Shown: one piece after another, positions 16,200 through 25,489 of the stretch
Numbering within the stretch: position 1 is the first letter of the stretch
How the letters are laid out: each line of letters opens with the position of its first letter
Source of the DNA: Clostridiaceae bacterium
Lineage (GTDB): Bacteria > Bacillota > Clostridia > Lachnospirales > Lachnospiraceae
NCBI GenBank assembly: GCA_902362865.1
Contig: CABIYE010000006.1
Span: forward strand, 2,501-66,500
Reading direction: 5' to 3'
DNA length: 64,000 bases
Notes under the pieces: generated by a model
What the model saw: the letters and a program-made list of their open reading frames with translations, nothing else
What the model was told of the DNA's origin: nothing
Databases searched by the model: none
Made by a program: the position numbers and the translations under genes

Positions 16200-17105
16200 C
16201 TATTTCGCCAACTCCAGCATTCTTTCCAACGGTTTTACTGAATTTACACGCAGCTTATCAGAAACATGTACCTCATTTTCTCCCGTCTCCAATACATGCA
16301 GGATTTTTTCCAGCGTATTCTTTTTCATATTCGGACAGACCGGCACGGTTTCCGGAAAATAGAACTTTTTATCCGGATTATCCTGCTGCAGTTTGTAGGA
16401 AACCCCTTCTTCTGTGCAAATAATGAATTCTTTTTCCTCACTCTGCGCCGCATAGTTAATAATGCCTGACGTACTTCCGATATAATCTGACATTTTCAGG
16501 ATTTCCTCCCGGCATTCCGGATGTGACAGCACGAGCGCCTGTGGATGTTCTTCCTTCACCCGAAGCACCTCTTCTGCCTGCATCCTCTCGTGTGTCGGAC
16601 AGAATCCTTCATTATATATAAAATGCTTTTCCGGCACCAGTGCTGCTATGTAATGTGCAAGATTGCGGTCGGGAATAAAGAAAATATTCTTATTCGGAAG
16701 CGCTTTCACAATCTTCACCGCATTGGCAGAAGTTACACACACATCGGAATGCTGTTTAAGCTCTGCCGTAGAATTGATGTAGCAAACTACCGCAAGATCT
16801 TCATGCGTATCCCGCATCTTCCGGATCGTCTCTGCATCCGCCATATGCGCCATCGGACAATCGGCTGTCAGATCCGGCATCAGAACCGTCTTACCGGGAC
16901 TTAACATCTTAGCGCTCTCTCCCATAAATGACACGCCGCAGAATACAATCGTCTGCTCTGTAAGTCCTGCCGCGACCTTGCTCAGATAGAAGGAATCCCC
17001 TATATAATCTGCAATATCCTGGACTTCCGGTCTCACATAGTAGTGTGCAAGAATAACTGCATTCTTCTCTTTTTTCAATTTGTTGATATTCTCAATAATA
17101 CTCAT
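16200..17105 (-). CDS. nadA: Quinolinate synthase
   Basis: NadA condenses iminoaspartate with dihydroxyacetone phosphate to quinolinate and needs a 4Fe-4S cluster. The 301-aa protein has the N-terminal ILAHYYVRPEVQDIADYIGDS motif in which HYY marks the family, then cysteines in VFCGVSFM, the SDVCVTSANA segment and SHPECREE that fit the three cluster ligands. It is the first gene of the nad operon; the promoter and a dyad operator candidate lie directly upstream. Confidence 0.95.
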   Translation of the reverse strand: MSIIENINKLKKEKNAVILAHYYVRPEVQDIADYIGDSFYLSKVAAGLTEQTIVFCGVSFMGESAKMLSPGKTVLMPDLTADCPMAHMADAETIRKMRDTHEDLAVVCYINSTAELKQHSDVCVTSANAVKIVKALPNKNIFFIPDRNLAHYIAALVPEKHFIYNEGFCPTHERMQAEEVLRVKEEHPQALVLSHPECREEILKMSDYIGSTSGIINYAAQSEEKEFIICTEEGVSYKLQQDNPDKKFYFPETVPVCPNMKKNTLEKILHVLETGENEVHVSDKLRVNSVKPLERMLELAK

Positions 17106-17144
17106 CTTCGTATCCTTTCTTTGCCAAGCAACTACATTGTTCCT

Positions 17145-17182
17145 ATTATACCATCAAGGTTTACATGTGACAAGACACATGT
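17145..17182 (-). promoter_or_regulatory. nad promoter with candidate NiaR operator
   Basis: Minus-strand TTGTCA (17168-17173) and TATAAT (17145-17150) are 17 bp apart. The inverted repeat ACATGTG-ACAAGA-CACATGT (17163-17182) covers the -35 element, and niaR is the last gene of this operon. Assigning the dyad to NiaR is inference. It overlaps the last codons of the prepilin peptidase gene. Confidence 0.72.
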
Positions 17183-17640
17183 TTATACAAATATCCTGGC
17201 GATTTTCCCATAAATATCATGAAAAATGCTGTCATAATTCCCATACAAAGAAATGGTCCGAAGGCGAAACAATCGCGGCGTCCTTTTTTCTTTCCTGCCA
17301 GCAGCCGGAACGCATAACCTCCCGCCATGAACAGCGCAAGCAAAAAGGCATCTGCCATCCTGCGCCATCCCAGAAACATTCCGCTTACAGCCGACAGTTT
17401 GATATCCCCGCCGCCAAAGGCTCCCGGCCGGATCAGATTAAGCATAAGAAGCGGCACACTTACACACAGAATTCCCATTCCTCGTTCTGCCATTTCAATT
17501 TCCGGGAAAAACGGAACGGCACAGATCTCTGCTGCAAGCAGCACCGCAAGCAATCTGTCCGGAATCCTTTTTGTTTTTCCATCAATCCACGCTATCAGAA
17601 ACAATATTAAAAAGATACAAATCGTAAAAAACATACCCAT
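17161..17640 (-). CDS. Prepilin peptidase, A24 family, catalytic domain only
   Basis: A 159-aa membrane protein with about five hydrophobic segments. The two catalytic aspartates of type IV prepilin peptidases are present: one in AWIDGKTKRIPD near residue 20 and one in the FGGGDIKL (GxGD) motif near residue 78. The N-terminal methylase domain of classical PilD is absent, as in the CpaA/TadV type that serves Tad or Flp pili. No pilin or secretion genes are seen nearby. Its 3' end contains the nad -35 element and dyad. The start has no strong ribosome site, so ATG at 17634 is also possible. Confidence 0.82.
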   Translation of the reverse strand: MGMFFTICIFLILFLIAWIDGKTKRIPDRLLAVLLAAEICAVPFFPEIEMAERGMGILCVSVPLLMLNLIRPGAFGGGDIKLSAVSGMFLGWRRMADAFLLALFMAGGYAFRLLAGKKKGRRDCFAFGPFLCMGIMTAFFMIFMGKSPGYLYKHVSCHM

Positions 17641-17783
17641 CAGAAGTCTTCTTTTCCCCTTTCCTGCATAAATATTCTCATGTTAAGAATTTGCTAAAAT
17701 TGATATTCGTTTTCAAAACCGGATTGTTTCCACCTTCTTTGCTATGTTAAAGTACTCAGTAAGAAGAAAGGATTGTTTACTGC

Positions 17784-19316
17784 ATGGATTTTTACCAAAC
17801 CAAATTTACCGAAAAATTGAAGGAAGCTTTCAACGCAGTCCTTCCTATTATTGGAATTGTACTGTTTCTTAGCTTTACTATCGCCCCTGTCCCTTCCAGC
17901 ATACTGCTGCTGTTTTTGTTCGGCGCCGTACTCCTGATAATCGGAATGATGTTCTTCACTCTTGGTGCTGAGCTTTCTATGACACCCATGGGCGAAAAAA
18001 TGGGGACCAAAATGGCGTCTGCCGGAAACCTTGGTTTCGTGCTTTTTCTATGCTTCCTTCTGGGCTTCGTCATTACCATCTCGGAACCTGACCTTCAGGT
18101 ACTTGCCGAACAGGTACCCTCCATACCAAACCATATCTTAATCCTGGCGGTGGCATGCGGCGTCGGTTTTTTTCTGGTAATCGCAATGCTGAGAATGCTT
18201 TTTGCAAAGGCGCTTCCTCCGCTTTTGTTTCTGTTTTACATTGTCATATTCCTATTGGCATTCTTGATCCCGGAAGATTTCCTTGCCGTGGCATTTGACT
18301 CCGGCGGCGTTACCACCGGACCAATGACTGTCCCCTTCATCATGGCTCTCGGCGTAGGTTTTGCTGCCGTCCGAAGCGACAGACATGCGGAAGATGACAG
18401 TTTCGGCCTTGTGGCTTTGTGTTCCATCGGGCCAATTCTGGCAGTAATGATTCTGGGACTTTTGTACCATCCGGAAGACACCGGCTACACTCCCACAGCC
18501 TTGCCGGAAATTTCAAACTCTGTGGAACTATGGAAGTGCTTTGCAGAAGGGTTCCCGGAATATATGCGGGAAATTGCAAATTCCCTGCTGCCGATTGTCC
18601 TGTTTTTTGCTGCATTCCAGATGATTTCATTAAAATTAAAGAAGAAAAAACTACTCAAAATCATAATTGGAATCGCATACACTTACATCGGCCTGGTTCT
18701 CTTCCTTACCGGTGTAAATGTAGGATTTATGCCGGCAGGAAACCATCTCGGGCAGACGATAGCCGGTCTTCCTTACCGATTCCTCCTGATTCCTCTCGGT
18801 ATGGTAATTGGTTTCTTCATCGTAAAAGCCGAGCCGGCCGTCTATGTACTGATGGAACAGGTAGAAGAAATCACGTCCGGTGCAATTCCGGGGCGTGCCA
18901 TGAGCCTTAGCCTGTCGCTGGGAGTCGCCGTCTCAGTAGGGCTTGCCATGACACGCGTTTTAACCGGGATTTCTATTCTTTGGTTTATCGTACCGGGGTA
19001 CGCGGTTGCACTCATGCTATCCTTTTTTGTCCCGAAAATATTTACTGCAATCGCCTTTGACTCCGGCGGAGTAGCATCCGGTCCCATGACGGCAGCCTTT
19101 CTCCTTCCATTTGCTATGGGAGCCTGCCAGTCCGTGGGTGGAAACATCGTTCAGGATGCATTTGGAATTATTGCTATGGTAGCTATGACGCCTTTGATTG
19201 CCATCCAGATTCTCGGCTTCATTTACCAATACCGGATGAAACACGCAAAAGTTTCTGAAACAGAATCCGCATCCTATCTTGATATCTGGGAAGAGGATGA
19301 TATTATTGAATTATAG
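17784..19316 (+). CDS. DUF1538 integral membrane protein (putative transporter)
   Basis: A 510-aa, strongly hydrophobic protein with about a dozen membrane helices. It is an internal duplication: the block FDSGGVTTGPMT at residues 171-182 returns as FDSGGVASGPMT at 425-436, each after a hydrophobic helix, and an FLxVxAEPxV-like segment appears in both halves. This inverted- or tandem-repeat layout is usual for transporters. Function of DUF1538 is unknown to me. It is followed after 23 bp by a tandem PII-like regulator, suggesting gating by a nucleotide or metabolite signal. Confidence 0.82.
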   Translation: MDFYQTKFTEKLKEAFNAVLPIIGIVLFLSFTIAPVPSSILLLFLFGAVLLIIGMMFFTLGAELSMTPMGEKMGTKMASAGNLGFVLFLCFLLGFVITISEPDLQVLAEQVPSIPNHILILAVACGVGFFLVIAMLRMLFAKALPPLLFLFYIVIFLLAFLIPEDFLAVAFDSGGVTTGPMTVPFIMALGVGFAAVRSDRHAEDDSFGLVALCSIGPILAVMILGLLYHPEDTGYTPTALPEISNSVELWKCFAEGFPEYMREIANSLLPIVLFFAAFQMISLKLKKKKLLKIIIGIAYTYIGLVLFLTGVNVGFMPAGNHLGQTIAGLPYRFLLIPLGMVIGFFIVKAEPAVYVLMEQVEEITSGAIPGRAMSLSLSLGVAVSVGLAMTRVLTGISILWFIVPGYAVALMLSFFVPKIFTAIAFDSGGVASGPMTAAFLLPFAMGACQSVGGNIVQDAFGIIAMVAMTPLIAIQILGFIYQYRMKHAKVSETESASYLDIWEEDDIIEL

Positions 19317-19339
19317 CGTGGCTCAGAAAGGATATTTCT

Positions 19340-20029
19340 ATGGATAAAATTTACATGATGGGACTAATTACCAACCGCGGAATGCGTGAAAGGTTTCTCG
19401 CTTTCTTTAAAGAAAATCATATACATGTGACACTGACTGTCCTGGGAGCCGGAACCGCAAACAGCGAAGTCCTGGACTATCTCGGGCTGGAAGCCGCTGA
19501 AAAAGCTCTGTACTTTGCCTTTATCACCGGGAGCACATGGAAGTCTCTGAAAAAAGCTCTGTACAATAAAATGCAGATTGATATTCCCGGCAGAGGAATC
19601 GCTTTTTTAATTCCTTTCAGCAGTATCGGCGGCAGAAAAGTTCTGCAATACCTTACCGTCGGCCAGGAAGTCGTGATAGAGGAGGAGAGCACGTTGAAGA
19701 ACACTGATTTTGAACTTCTTATAACCATTGCAAATGCCGGATATATCGATACCATTATGGATGCAGCAAGAAGCGCCCATGCCCCGGGCGGAACCGTCAT
19801 CCACGCAAAGGGTACCGGAGCGGAACATGCCAGAAAATTCCTTGGAATCTCCCTGGCAGAAGAAAAAGAGATGATTTTCATTGTTGTCCGCTCTGACCGG
19901 AAAAACGAAATTATGAAAGCAATCATGAAACAAGCCGGACCGGGCACCCCGGCCGGAGCCGTCTTATTCTCCCTGCCCGTAACCAGCGTGGCAGGTCTCC
20001 GCATGCCGGAAACAGACGAAACAGATTAA
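19340..20029 (+). CDS. Tandem PII-like signal protein paired with DUF1538
   Basis: A 229-aa soluble protein made of two PII-like ferredoxin-fold repeats, about residues 1-112 and 120-225. Each ends in a similar B-loop-like strand (GRGIAFLIPFSSIGG and PAGAVLFSLPVTSVAG), and the second repeat has the GTVIHAKGTG segment seen before the T-loop in PII proteins. Ordinary GlnB/GlnK is about 112 aa, so this is a fused or duplicated form. The classical T-loop tyrosine site is not evident. Its pairing with the DUF1538 membrane protein resembles GlnK with AmtB in layout only. Confidence 0.75.
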   Translation: MDKIYMMGLITNRGMRERFLAFFKENHIHVTLTVLGAGTANSEVLDYLGLEAAEKALYFAFITGSTWKSLKKALYNKMQIDIPGRGIAFLIPFSSIGGRKVLQYLTVGQEVVIEEESTLKNTDFELLITIANAGYIDTIMDAARSAHAPGGTVIHAKGTGAEHARKFLGISLAEEKEMIFIVVRSDRKNEIMKAIMKQAGPGTPAGAVLFSLPVTSVAGLRMPETDETD

Positions 20030-20040
20030 CTCTCAGCAAT

Positions 20041-20080
20041 AATGAAAGGGCAGATGGCTTATGTCACCCGCCCTTTCATT
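20041..20080. terminator. Inverted repeat between convergent genes
   Basis: AATGAAAGGGC (20041-20051) pairs perfectly with GCCCTTTCATT (20070-20080), loop 18 nt. No clean U-tract follows on either strand, so it may be a weak two-way terminator for the PII gene and the GH127 gene. Confidence 0.5.
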
Positions 20081-20112
20081 GTATCATATGTGCATCGGTT
20101 TTTCAACTTGTT

Positions 20113-23100
20113 TTATTCCACAAATGTTTTCATGAATCTCTGGATAATAATTGCACATTCTGCACGGCTTGTATTCCCCTGCGGGTCAAGACGCCAGGAG
20201 CCGTCTTCATTTTCTTTTCCTTCAATGATTCCATTTCCTACTGCCCACTTCATCGCCGCCTCTGCAAATTCCGTTACTTTATCAGCATCCGTATATTTAC
20301 TGATATCTGCCGGTTCTTCAAATTCATATCCCATATGGTCCGCGTAACGGTACATCATCGTTACCATCTGCTCACGGGTAATCGGATCATTCGTTCCAAA
20401 GTATCCGGAATCTGTATAACCCGTAACAACCTCCGCTTCAGCCGCCCAGATGACTGCCTTTGAATAAAACTGTCCATCCGGTACATCCGGGAATCTTGTC
20501 TCATATTCTACTTTCGGTTCACCGTTAAGCCGGTAAAGAATCGTTGCAAACTGTGCACGTACCAGCGTTGCGTATGGTGAGAAATGCGTAGGATCTGTAC
20601 CCGTCATGGTTCCTGCAAAGTAGTTGTAGTATGCTGCATTGTAGAACCAGTCATCTTTCACTACGTCTACATATGGCAGTCCCTTGCTTTCCAGAGCCTC
20701 TGCCGCTTTGTCAAGCGCTGCAGCCGCATCATCAATTTCTTTCTGCGTTGCATCCGTGTCTGCCAATACTTCTTTTGCCTGATTCAAAGCTTCTTCGTAA
20801 GCTGCCCAGCTTTCTTCCGTATACTTAACTTTCTCTGTATCCGCTACTGCCGCCTTAACCGCTGCTTCCAAAGCTGTCTTGTCTGTTTCATTCGGTTTTT
20901 CCGCTTCTTTAACAGTTACCTTGAAGGTGTCTGCCTTTCCTTCATATGTTACCGTTACTGTCTGCTCACCGGTCTTAGTCGTATCATAGCCGCTTACTTC
21001 GCAGTCCGTTACTGCAATATCTTTTGTTGTACCATCGCTGTATTTTGCAGTCACTTTCATTCCGTCAAGGTCAAGCTCGTCACCTACTGTGTACTCCGTC
21101 TTCGTCGGTGCTGTTACCGTAATGGATTCCAGAGTAACAGGTTTCGCTTCTTCCTTCACTGTTACCTTGAAGGTTGCTGTCTTTCCTTCGTATGTTACTG
21201 TTACTGTTTGCTCTCCGGTCTTAGTCGTATCATAGCCGCTTACTTCGCAGTCCGTTACTGCAATATTTTTTGTTGTACCATCGCTGTATTTTGCAGTCAC
21301 TTTCATTCCGTCAAGGTCAAGCTCGTCACCTACTGTGTACTCCGTCTTCGTCGGTGCTGTTACCGTAATGGATTCTATCACAACCGGATCCGGTTTCGTA
21401 TCATCCTTCACAACCACCGTAATCTCGATCTCAGCCGTACCAACCGTACCTTTCACCTTAAACGTACCTGCTTTCGCATACTGTGAAGGCGTAATCTCTT
21501 CCCAGGTAATCGGTTCTCTGCCCTGGGTTCCATTTGTATAAGTAACATTCGCTTTCTCCGGAAGGATGGGCGCTGTTCCCACCATGGTTTCTACCGCCTG
21601 CGGCTGCTCTACCGTTTGAATCGTTCTCACCGGTTCCTCACCACTTGCAAGCATCATAATCTCATCGCTTCCCAAAGCTCTGTTATAAATACGGAAATCG
21701 TCCATATCTCCCTTAAAGAGAGAATCTGCCTTATAATTGGATTTACCAAGGAAATTGCTTGTCATATTTCCAATTTGGAATGGCATCATATGGAAAGAAG
21801 TGTTCTCTGCCACCTTTGCGCCATTTACATACAATGCTGCTTTTGTTCCCTCGATTGTAACCGTAATATGCGTCCATGTATTTATAGCAAATGCGTCCGT
21901 GTTCACATGGGAATTTCCTCCGTCCTCATAAGCGAGCCGGGTCTTTCCATCACTGCTGTGTACCGTCAGGAACAGGTTCGGATACGGCGGAGATTCCTCT
22001 CCATTACCAAAGTCGAATACTCTCGCCCAGTTTACTACTTCTTCTGGGTTGATCCATGCAGAAATGGACAGATTATATAATCCATAAATCACATCCTCCG
22101 GAAGCTTCACATAGGCATCTGTACCATTCAGGCTGACACCCTTGCCCAGCTTACCTGTATCATAAGAAACAGCTCCTACCGCTTCTGCATCTTTTCCATT
22201 TCCGGAAATATCCTTTATGGTTGTTCCGTCAACAGAATCAAAATCATAATGTACTACCGGCCCACTGCTCTCTTCCGGCGCTTCCGGGTAATCTGTAATA
22301 CCGGACGGCATCCAGATCATATAAGAATAACGTGTAGCAGAACTGTAATTCGTGCCATAAATTCCCGGTGCCGCCTCTCCGTAGCGATACCACTGACCTA
22401 TATTCGCATATGGAACAATCGCCACTTCCTGTTCTCCGTTCGGCGTCATCATTTTAATTATATATTTACTTCCGAAATAGCGGTCTCCTTCAAGAGCGAT
22501 CTCTCGTTCAGTCTTTACTGCTTTCCCGTCTTCTGCATCCACAACAGCCGTTGCTGCAACAGGAGCTATGTCAGCGCCAAATGCTGCCTGTGATTCTTCC
22601 ACCGTCATAAAGGCAGCATCTACACAGTAAACCATAGGACCGTCTTTAATTGCCCATGAGCCTTCATTTGAGTAGTCTCCCTCTACCCATACAGGTTCAG
22701 ATGGATAGGTAATTTCAACCGTATCGCCGGCTGCTACGCTAAGCTCTACGTATCCATCGGCTGCCACGTCTGCCACGTCTGTTCCATTTACTTTCACTGT
22801 AGGTTCTTCTACCCAGTCCGGAACACGGACATAAAGCGTATCCTCCGTCGTTCCATCCAGAATTTCCAACTTAATATCATCGGAAGATGGATAGTCCGTT
22901 GTCTGCTTTATGTTCATCATTTTTCCATTTTCCAGCGTAATCTGAGCTTCACTTTCAATGAATTGATTTACATATACGCCAGAAGCTGATTTGGTATAAA
23001 TATAATACGGTACATAGGACTGCATTCTCATACCTGAAGAAGAACAGCAATCCGGACCCGTATAGAATCGTTCCGTAGAACCATTCAACGGTCTGTGATA

Positions 23101-25338
23101 ACTATAGCCGTCACCGTCAATTGTAGACGTTGCAAACATATGATTGTAAATAACATCTTCCACTACCTGCTGATATCTTGCGTCTCCCGTCAGTTCAAAC
23201 AGATTATTATTCAAAAGCGTCCAGGAATTGGTCGCACATGTCTCTCCAACACTTCCTGTATTTGGAAGATTATGCCCTGCTTCATAGTGCTCGCCGACAG
23301 ATGTGGTTCCGGTAATATATACCTGTCTGGAAACAATATCTTCCCATGCGCCAGTTACTTTATTCAAGTAAGTTTCATCTCCTGTTTCCTGATATTTCTT
23401 CAGGAAACCAAGGAAGGTCATCTGGAACGTATGAGCATGCACATAATGCTGAATCTCATCAATTCCCATCTCACCGCTTGCCACCTTATCCAGGTCTCCA
23501 TATGGCGTATCGCCATAACCGTTCCAGGAAGAAGCCCATTTATCAATATTTCCAATCACCCAGTCCACCCAGTCTGAGTATACGGTTGATTTTTCTTCCT
23601 GCCCTTCTATTTCCTTTACTGTCTTAGAAAGCAGCATCATCGGATCGATAATCAAAGCACCTTCCCAGCTCTGGTGTACGTCATGCCCTGCAATGGTAGT
23701 GCCATTTGAATTAACAAGGGGCCAGAATTCCTTTTTATTCATACCGGACTGCGTGCCATCCTGATAGCAGACCTTCGTATTTTCGTCCCCGATGGTTGCT
23801 ACAAGGTAATCCGCAAGCTTAATTGCACAGTCAATGGCCTGCGCAGCAAGCTCTGTATCGTCTTCCTTATATTTGTCATAAACATTAATCAGACCATTTA
23901 ATGTAGAATACATCTCATAAGGATCCATACCTTTGACCGGGGTATTGTTACGGATGTCTGTCGTAGCGTTGCCAAGATAACCGCCGAACTGATTGTATCC
24001 GCTCTTGCTCTTATCTTCTACCGTCTGTGTCTCTGCCAGCCTTGTGACTACATCTTTAATTGCCGCATCAATTTCCGAATCATTCATCCATTTATAGTTT
24101 GACATGCTTTCCAGCCATTTCCCCGGCTGCTCGCCTTCCAGCCAGCTCCATCCGGAATGACTGTGATTCTTATACTCATTGAGATATGCCGTCATTCTCT
24201 GCCCATACAGATAATTCATAGCATAATTATCCACCGCATCAGAAAGACGCTTTCCAATCGTTCCTCCTACGCTGACAATCTCATCAGAGCTTAACTTCTG
24301 CACGCCCTCTATCGGCTGATTTTCTTTTACAACCGTAACTTCAAAGGTCTTTGTTGCTTTACTCTCGCCCAACGTCAGTTCAGCCGTCAAGGTCACCTTC
24401 ACATCTTTATTGCTTCTTGTGACAACAGCATTGCCGTCTCCGTCAAGCTTTATTGCCTCGTTGTCCGATTCCCACGTAATCACAGAACCATTCGCACCTT
24501 CTAAAGATAAGACGAAATCCGAAGTTGCTCTGGTCACTGTCGTTAATGCATCTACGTCTGCATCCAAAAGCTCCTGTTCCGTAAGCCCCGCAAGAAGGGC
24601 AACTTCTCTTGCAGTAAGCGCTTTATCATAAATCTTAAAATCATCTGCATAACATCCGATACCTACAGCGCCATAACCGGACTTTCCAATTAAAATATCT
24701 GTAAGTGTTGATTTCGTAATGGATGCGCCGGCTACCTGGGCAGATGCAAACGATACGCCATCCTGATACAAAATCATATCTCCGGTCTCTCCGTCGAACA
24801 CACCGGTAATATTGGTCCACTCATTTAAAGGAAGCAGCGTATCCGCACTTGCCTTTTGAACAGCCATATTCCTTCCGTCCGTTACCAATGCCATACTTTC
24901 CCCTGTTGTCCAGCCGATAAACCAGCCATTCCCGTTCCAGCTGTTATTCGGCTTTGCCCACATAACACGAGCCTCCTGGTTCGCGCTTTCTACTCTTCTC
25001 AGCCACACAGATACCGTTAGACTTTCTGGATTCAGCTTGTCCGTATTAGGCACAGTAAGATAGCCCTTATTAAAACTAAGGTCCACTGCCTTACCGCCGT
25101 TATGGCCTTCCACAAGCGAAACATTGTCGTATACCGTTACCGTCTCGCCTGAGTTAGCAGTAATTGTACCAGATAACTGGTCTCCTGCCTCTTCTTCAAG
25201 GTTTTCAAAATCCATCTCAAAAATGGGAACCTTGGTTGTCTCTTCCGCCTGCACGGTCCGCATAGACGCCGTCGGCAAACCTATGCCGGCAACCATTGCC
25301 ACAGACAGAAAAAGCGCCAAAAATCTTTTTCTCTTCAT
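20113..25338 (-). CDS. SLH-anchored multidomain GH127-type beta-L-arabinofuranosidase
   Basis: A 1741-aa secreted surface enzyme. Order: signal peptide (1-31), LamG-type lectin fold (about 38-248), Ig-like domain (252-345), GH127/DUF1680 catalytic domain (about 350-1000), second LamG domain (1026-1232), Ig-like domain (1237-1313), two nearly identical Big_3 domains (1317-1478), a FIVAR-type helical module (1483-1550) and three SLH modules (1553-1741) that bind the cell wall. The catalytic domain keeps E699-T-C701 and D763-C764-C765, where GH127 enzymes hold zinc and the cysteine nucleophile. The likely target is arabinofuranosyl-containing plant glycan or glycoprotein; exact linkage is not provable here. 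The YesN/YesM pair upstream is its probable regulator. Confidence 0.85.
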   Translation of the reverse strand: MKRKRFLALFLSVAMVAGIGLPTASMRTVQAEETTKVPIFEMDFENLEEEAGDQLSGTITANSGETVTVYDNVSLVEGHNGGKAVDLSFNKGYLTVPNTDKLNPESLTVSVWLRRVESANQEARVMWAKPNNSWNGNGWFIGWTTGESMALVTDGRNMAVQKASADTLLPLNEWTNITGVFDGETGDMILYQDGVSFASAQVAGASITKSTLTDILIGKSGYGAVGIGCYADDFKIYDKALTAREVALLAGLTEQELLDADVDALTTVTRATSDFVLSLEGANGSVITWESDNEAIKLDGDGNAVVTRSNKDVKVTLTAELTLGESKATKTFEVTVVKENQPIEGVQKLSSDEIVSVGGTIGKRLSDAVDNYAMNYLYGQRMTAYLNEYKNHSHSGWSWLEGEQPGKWLESMSNYKWMNDSEIDAAIKDVVTRLAETQTVEDKSKSGYNQFGGYLGNATTDIRNNTPVKGMDPYEMYSTLNGLINVYDKYKEDDTELAAQAIDCAIKLADYLVATIGDENTKVCYQDGTQSGMNKKEFWPLVNSNGTTIAGHDVHQSWEGALIIDPMMLLSKTVKEIEGQEEKSTVYSDWVDWVIGNIDKWASSWNGYGDTPYGDLDKVASGEMGIDEIQHYVHAHTFQMTFLGFLKKYQETGDETYLNKVTGAWEDIVSRQVYITGTTSVGEHYEAGHNLPNTGSVGETCATNSWTLLNNNLFELTGDARYQQVVEDVIYNHMFATSTIDGDGYSYHRPLNGSTERFYTGPDCCSSSGMRMQSYVPYYIYTKSASGVYVNQFIESEAQITLENGKMMNIKQTTDYPSSDDIKLEILDGTTEDTLYVRVPDWVEEPTVKVNGTDVADVAADGYVELSVAAGDTVEITYPSEPVWVEGDYSNEGSWAIKDGPMVYCVDAAFMTVEESQAAFGADIAPVAATAVVDAEDGKAVKTEREIALEGDRYFGSKYIIKMMTPNGEQEVAIVPYANIGQWYRYGEAAPGIYGTNYSSATRYSYMIWMPSGITDYPEAPEESSGPVVHYDFDSVDGTTIKDISGNGKDAEAVGAVSYDTGKLGKGVSLNGTDAYVKLPEDVIYGLYNLSISAWINPEEVVNWARVFDFGNGEESPPYPNLFLTVHSSDGKTRLAYEDGGNSHVNTDAFAINTWTHITVTIEGTKAALYVNGAKVAENTSFHMMPFQIGNMTSNFLGKSNYKADSLFKGDMDDFRIYNRALGSDEIMMLASGEEPVRTIQTVEQPQAVETMVGTAPILPEKANVTYTNGTQGREPITWEEITPSQYAKAGTFKVKGTVGTAEIEITVVVKDDTKPDPVVIESITVTAPTKTEYTVGDELDLDGMKVTAKYSDGTTKNIAVTDCEVSGYDTTKTGEQTVTVTYEGKTATFKVTVKEEAKPVTLESITVTAPTKTEYTVGDELDLDGMKVTAKYSDGTTKDIAVTDCEVSGYDTTKTGEQTVTVTYEGKADTFKVTVKEAEKPNETDKTALEAAVKAAVADTEKVKYTEESWAAYEEALNQAKEVLADTDATQKEIDDAAAALDKAAEALESKGLPYVDVVKDDWFYNAAYYNYFAGTMTGTDPTHFSPYATLVRAQFATILYRLNGEPKVEYETRFPDVPDGQFYSKAVIWAAEAEVVTGYTDSGYFGTNDPITREQMVTMMYRYADHMGYEFEEPADISKYTDADKVTEFAEAAMKWAVGNGIIEGKENEDGSWRLDPQGNTSRAECAIIIQRFMKTFVE
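20900..21391 (-). repeat. Tandem 246-bp near-identical repeat coding two Big_3 domains
   Basis: Two copies of an 82-codon unit lie head to tail; the stretch beginning GTATCATAGCCGCTTACTTC occurs at 20981 and 21227. Long parts are identical at the DNA level, including silent sites, which points to recent duplication or gene conversion. Confidence 0.85.
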
Positions 25339-25489
25339 CTTTTTTCTCCTTCCCTTCTGCTACGGAAAGTTTTCCACAATAAAAAAAACTTCCCATAATG
25401 AAAAAAATTTTATTTTATAATTTTTATTATAAGAAGTTTTTATTTTTATGAAATGAATTTTTTTCGTAATTTTGGTCTTTTTTTCGTTT
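25339..25489 (-). promoter_or_regulatory. A/T-rich control region before the GH127 gene
   Basis: This 151-bp gap is extremely A/T-rich and holds several TATAAT-like strings on the minus strand. Close to the gene an imperfect inverted repeat, GGAAGTTTT (revcomp of 25384-25392) and AAAACTTTCC, could be a response-regulator site or leader hairpin. No clear -35 element is assignable. Confidence 0.4.

Noticed and set aside
20900..21391. Regular repeats that might suggest a CRISPR-like array
   Set aside because: Only two 246-bp units, in frame, coding Big_3 domains; no short repeats with unique spacers occur anywhere in the window.
23000..23100. GH127 catalytic site judged dead because the first Cys of CxCC is absent
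   Set aside because: Many DUF1680 relatives use a plain CC with an E-x-C block, both present here, so loss of function cannot be claimed.
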